From contig OX442314.1 in NCBI GenBank assembly GCA_949358305.1, positions 806,001 to 870,000 of the forward strand: 64,000 nucleotides of DNA, given 5' to 3'. The notes beneath the pieces were generated by a model. The model saw only the letters and a program-made list of their open reading frames with translations, searched no databases and was not told the origin of the DNA. Shown in pieces: positions 63,124 to 64,000 of the stretch. The translations under genes were made by a program, and so were the position numbers. How positions within the stretch are numbered: position 1 is the stretch's first letter; each line of letters starts with the position of its first letter. The stretch is from Strigamia acuminata (taxonomy: Eukaryota; Arthropoda; Chilopoda; Geophilomorpha; Linotaeniidae).

Positions 63124-64000
63124 CCTGTTCTTGAATAACCAAGGTTTTGTTTCACGTGGATTACTAAATAATTCAATTAAATAAAATAAATTAAATTAAA
63201 TAAATAAAAAATAGATAAAATTTTTACTTCGGCTGTCGAATCGACTGCCATGCTAACACAATAAAATCGTTACGACCAAGCTCTTTTCCCTCCATTTTTA
63301 AATTGAATTTGACTTTTAGAGAAGAAAACAATTTAAAATTGCTTTCATGTACAAATATTTTGTCAAGTCATTTGGTTTACCTGATCAAAAATAATGTGGT
63401 CGAAAGGAGTCCTGATTCCACTAGAGTTAGGCCTAACGTTCAATGCACGAAAAAGACAAAGATAACAGCGGTTGCCATAGAAACTAGTGCATAGCAACAG
63501 AAGCGAGTCATAGTAACGCTGCAGTCCAATCACAACACAGGAAATAATTGCATATTTTTTAAAAATTTCTCGAATTTGTCAAAATTAGTTCCGTGAAATT
63601 TAATTTTCCCAAATTGTTTTAAAAAAAATTTTTGCAACTCATCCAAATTTTTCTCCAATTTTTCTCAAAAAGTTTTAATAAATTTGAGAATTCTTTTAAA
63701 TCATGCCACTGACGTGACATTTTCGTAATATATCGTAGTCCTCCGCTTTTGTTCAGCCCGAGCGATTACAGGATTAGCTACGTGGCCACGAACGAGAGCT
63801 AAAGTGGGATTTCCCACAAACAAATCATTCGTTGGAATCGGCAATTCGCTCGTACACAATCAATGGGCTTTCGCCCCTCACGACTTATCGCGTCCAAGTG
63901 ACGACGGTTCGTACACACACCCGGGTCGCGTCACCGTCACCACTCGCATAGAGACGCCAACCAGTACACCGAAAAACAAGTGAGAAAGATTTGTATATCT
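63124..64000. other. right edge, possible exon 63729-63978
   Basis: Mostly AT-rich. Near the edge a frame is open from about 63729 to TGA at about 63979, with coding-like composition (RAKVGFPTNKSFVGIGNSLV, NQWAFAPHDLSRPSDDGS) and a GTGAGA donor near 63978. It could be an exon of a gene continuing beyond the window. The product is not recognised. Confidence 0.3.

Overview
The window looks like a repeat-rich arthropod nuclear genome. Genes carry short 50-70 base introns with GT-AG borders, three host E3 ubiquitin-ligase families and an O-methyltransferase gene are recognisable, short TTAGG-type runs occur on both strands, and most of the sequence is nested retrotransposons. There is no sign of prokaryotic or organellar organisation. 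The lineage inside the arthropods cannot be fixed from the sequence alone.

Region 1-17.7 kb is a nest of retroelements. A long uninterrupted Ty3/gypsy-type protease-RT-RNase H ORF (1448-4354) has lost several catalytic acids and ends inside integrase. Downstream is a CxxC/CxxC zinc-binding, PPxY-containing ORF, split by an intact Ty1/copia element on the minus strand (6825-14175). The copia LTRs match base for base, it has an initiator-Met tRNA primer site, and its polyprotein is complete. A polypurine tract and a probable LTR (17107-17676) close the nest and abut a broken RNF216-like RBR ligase gene.

Region 17.7-31 kb holds ubiquitin-ligase genes and their debris. It has the C-terminal exons of an RNF216-like gene (one frameshift), two tail-to-tail fragments of the RNF216-like CUE/UBA-like region (both damaged), a complete five-exon RNF8-like gene (FHA, coiled coil, RING, acidic tail), and a damaged RNF8-like paralogue with a membrane-spanning tail. 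That paralogue is split by a DIRS-type tyrosine-recombinase retrotransposon (25358-30198). The inverted ends and internal complementary region of the element are plainly visible.

Region 31-46.7 kb is gene-poor. It holds a solo gypsy LTR with a 4-base target duplication, a five-exon COMTD1-like methyltransferase gene, a single-exon 676-residue orphan gene with a decayed paralogue fragment, a long-armed foldback element, another RNF216-like fragment, small dispersed duplications and several unrelated minisatellites.

Region 46.7-61.6 kb is one 14.9 kb Ty3/gypsy element. Its 940-base LTRs differ at 7 positions and it has an ACTT target duplication. Gag is followed by a textbook -1 frameshift signal leading into pol. 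After pol lies a third, Arg/Ser-rich ORF of about 1080 codons interrupted by one TGA. The right flank (61.6-64 kb) contains only a decayed gypsy protease fragment and a possible exon at the edge. Most of the biology here is transposon insertion into, and decay of, a ubiquitin-ligase gene neighbourhood. The most unusual items are the third ORF of the large gypsy element, the catalytically altered but open pol ORF near the left edge, the split zinc/PPxY ORF and the 676-residue orphan gene.
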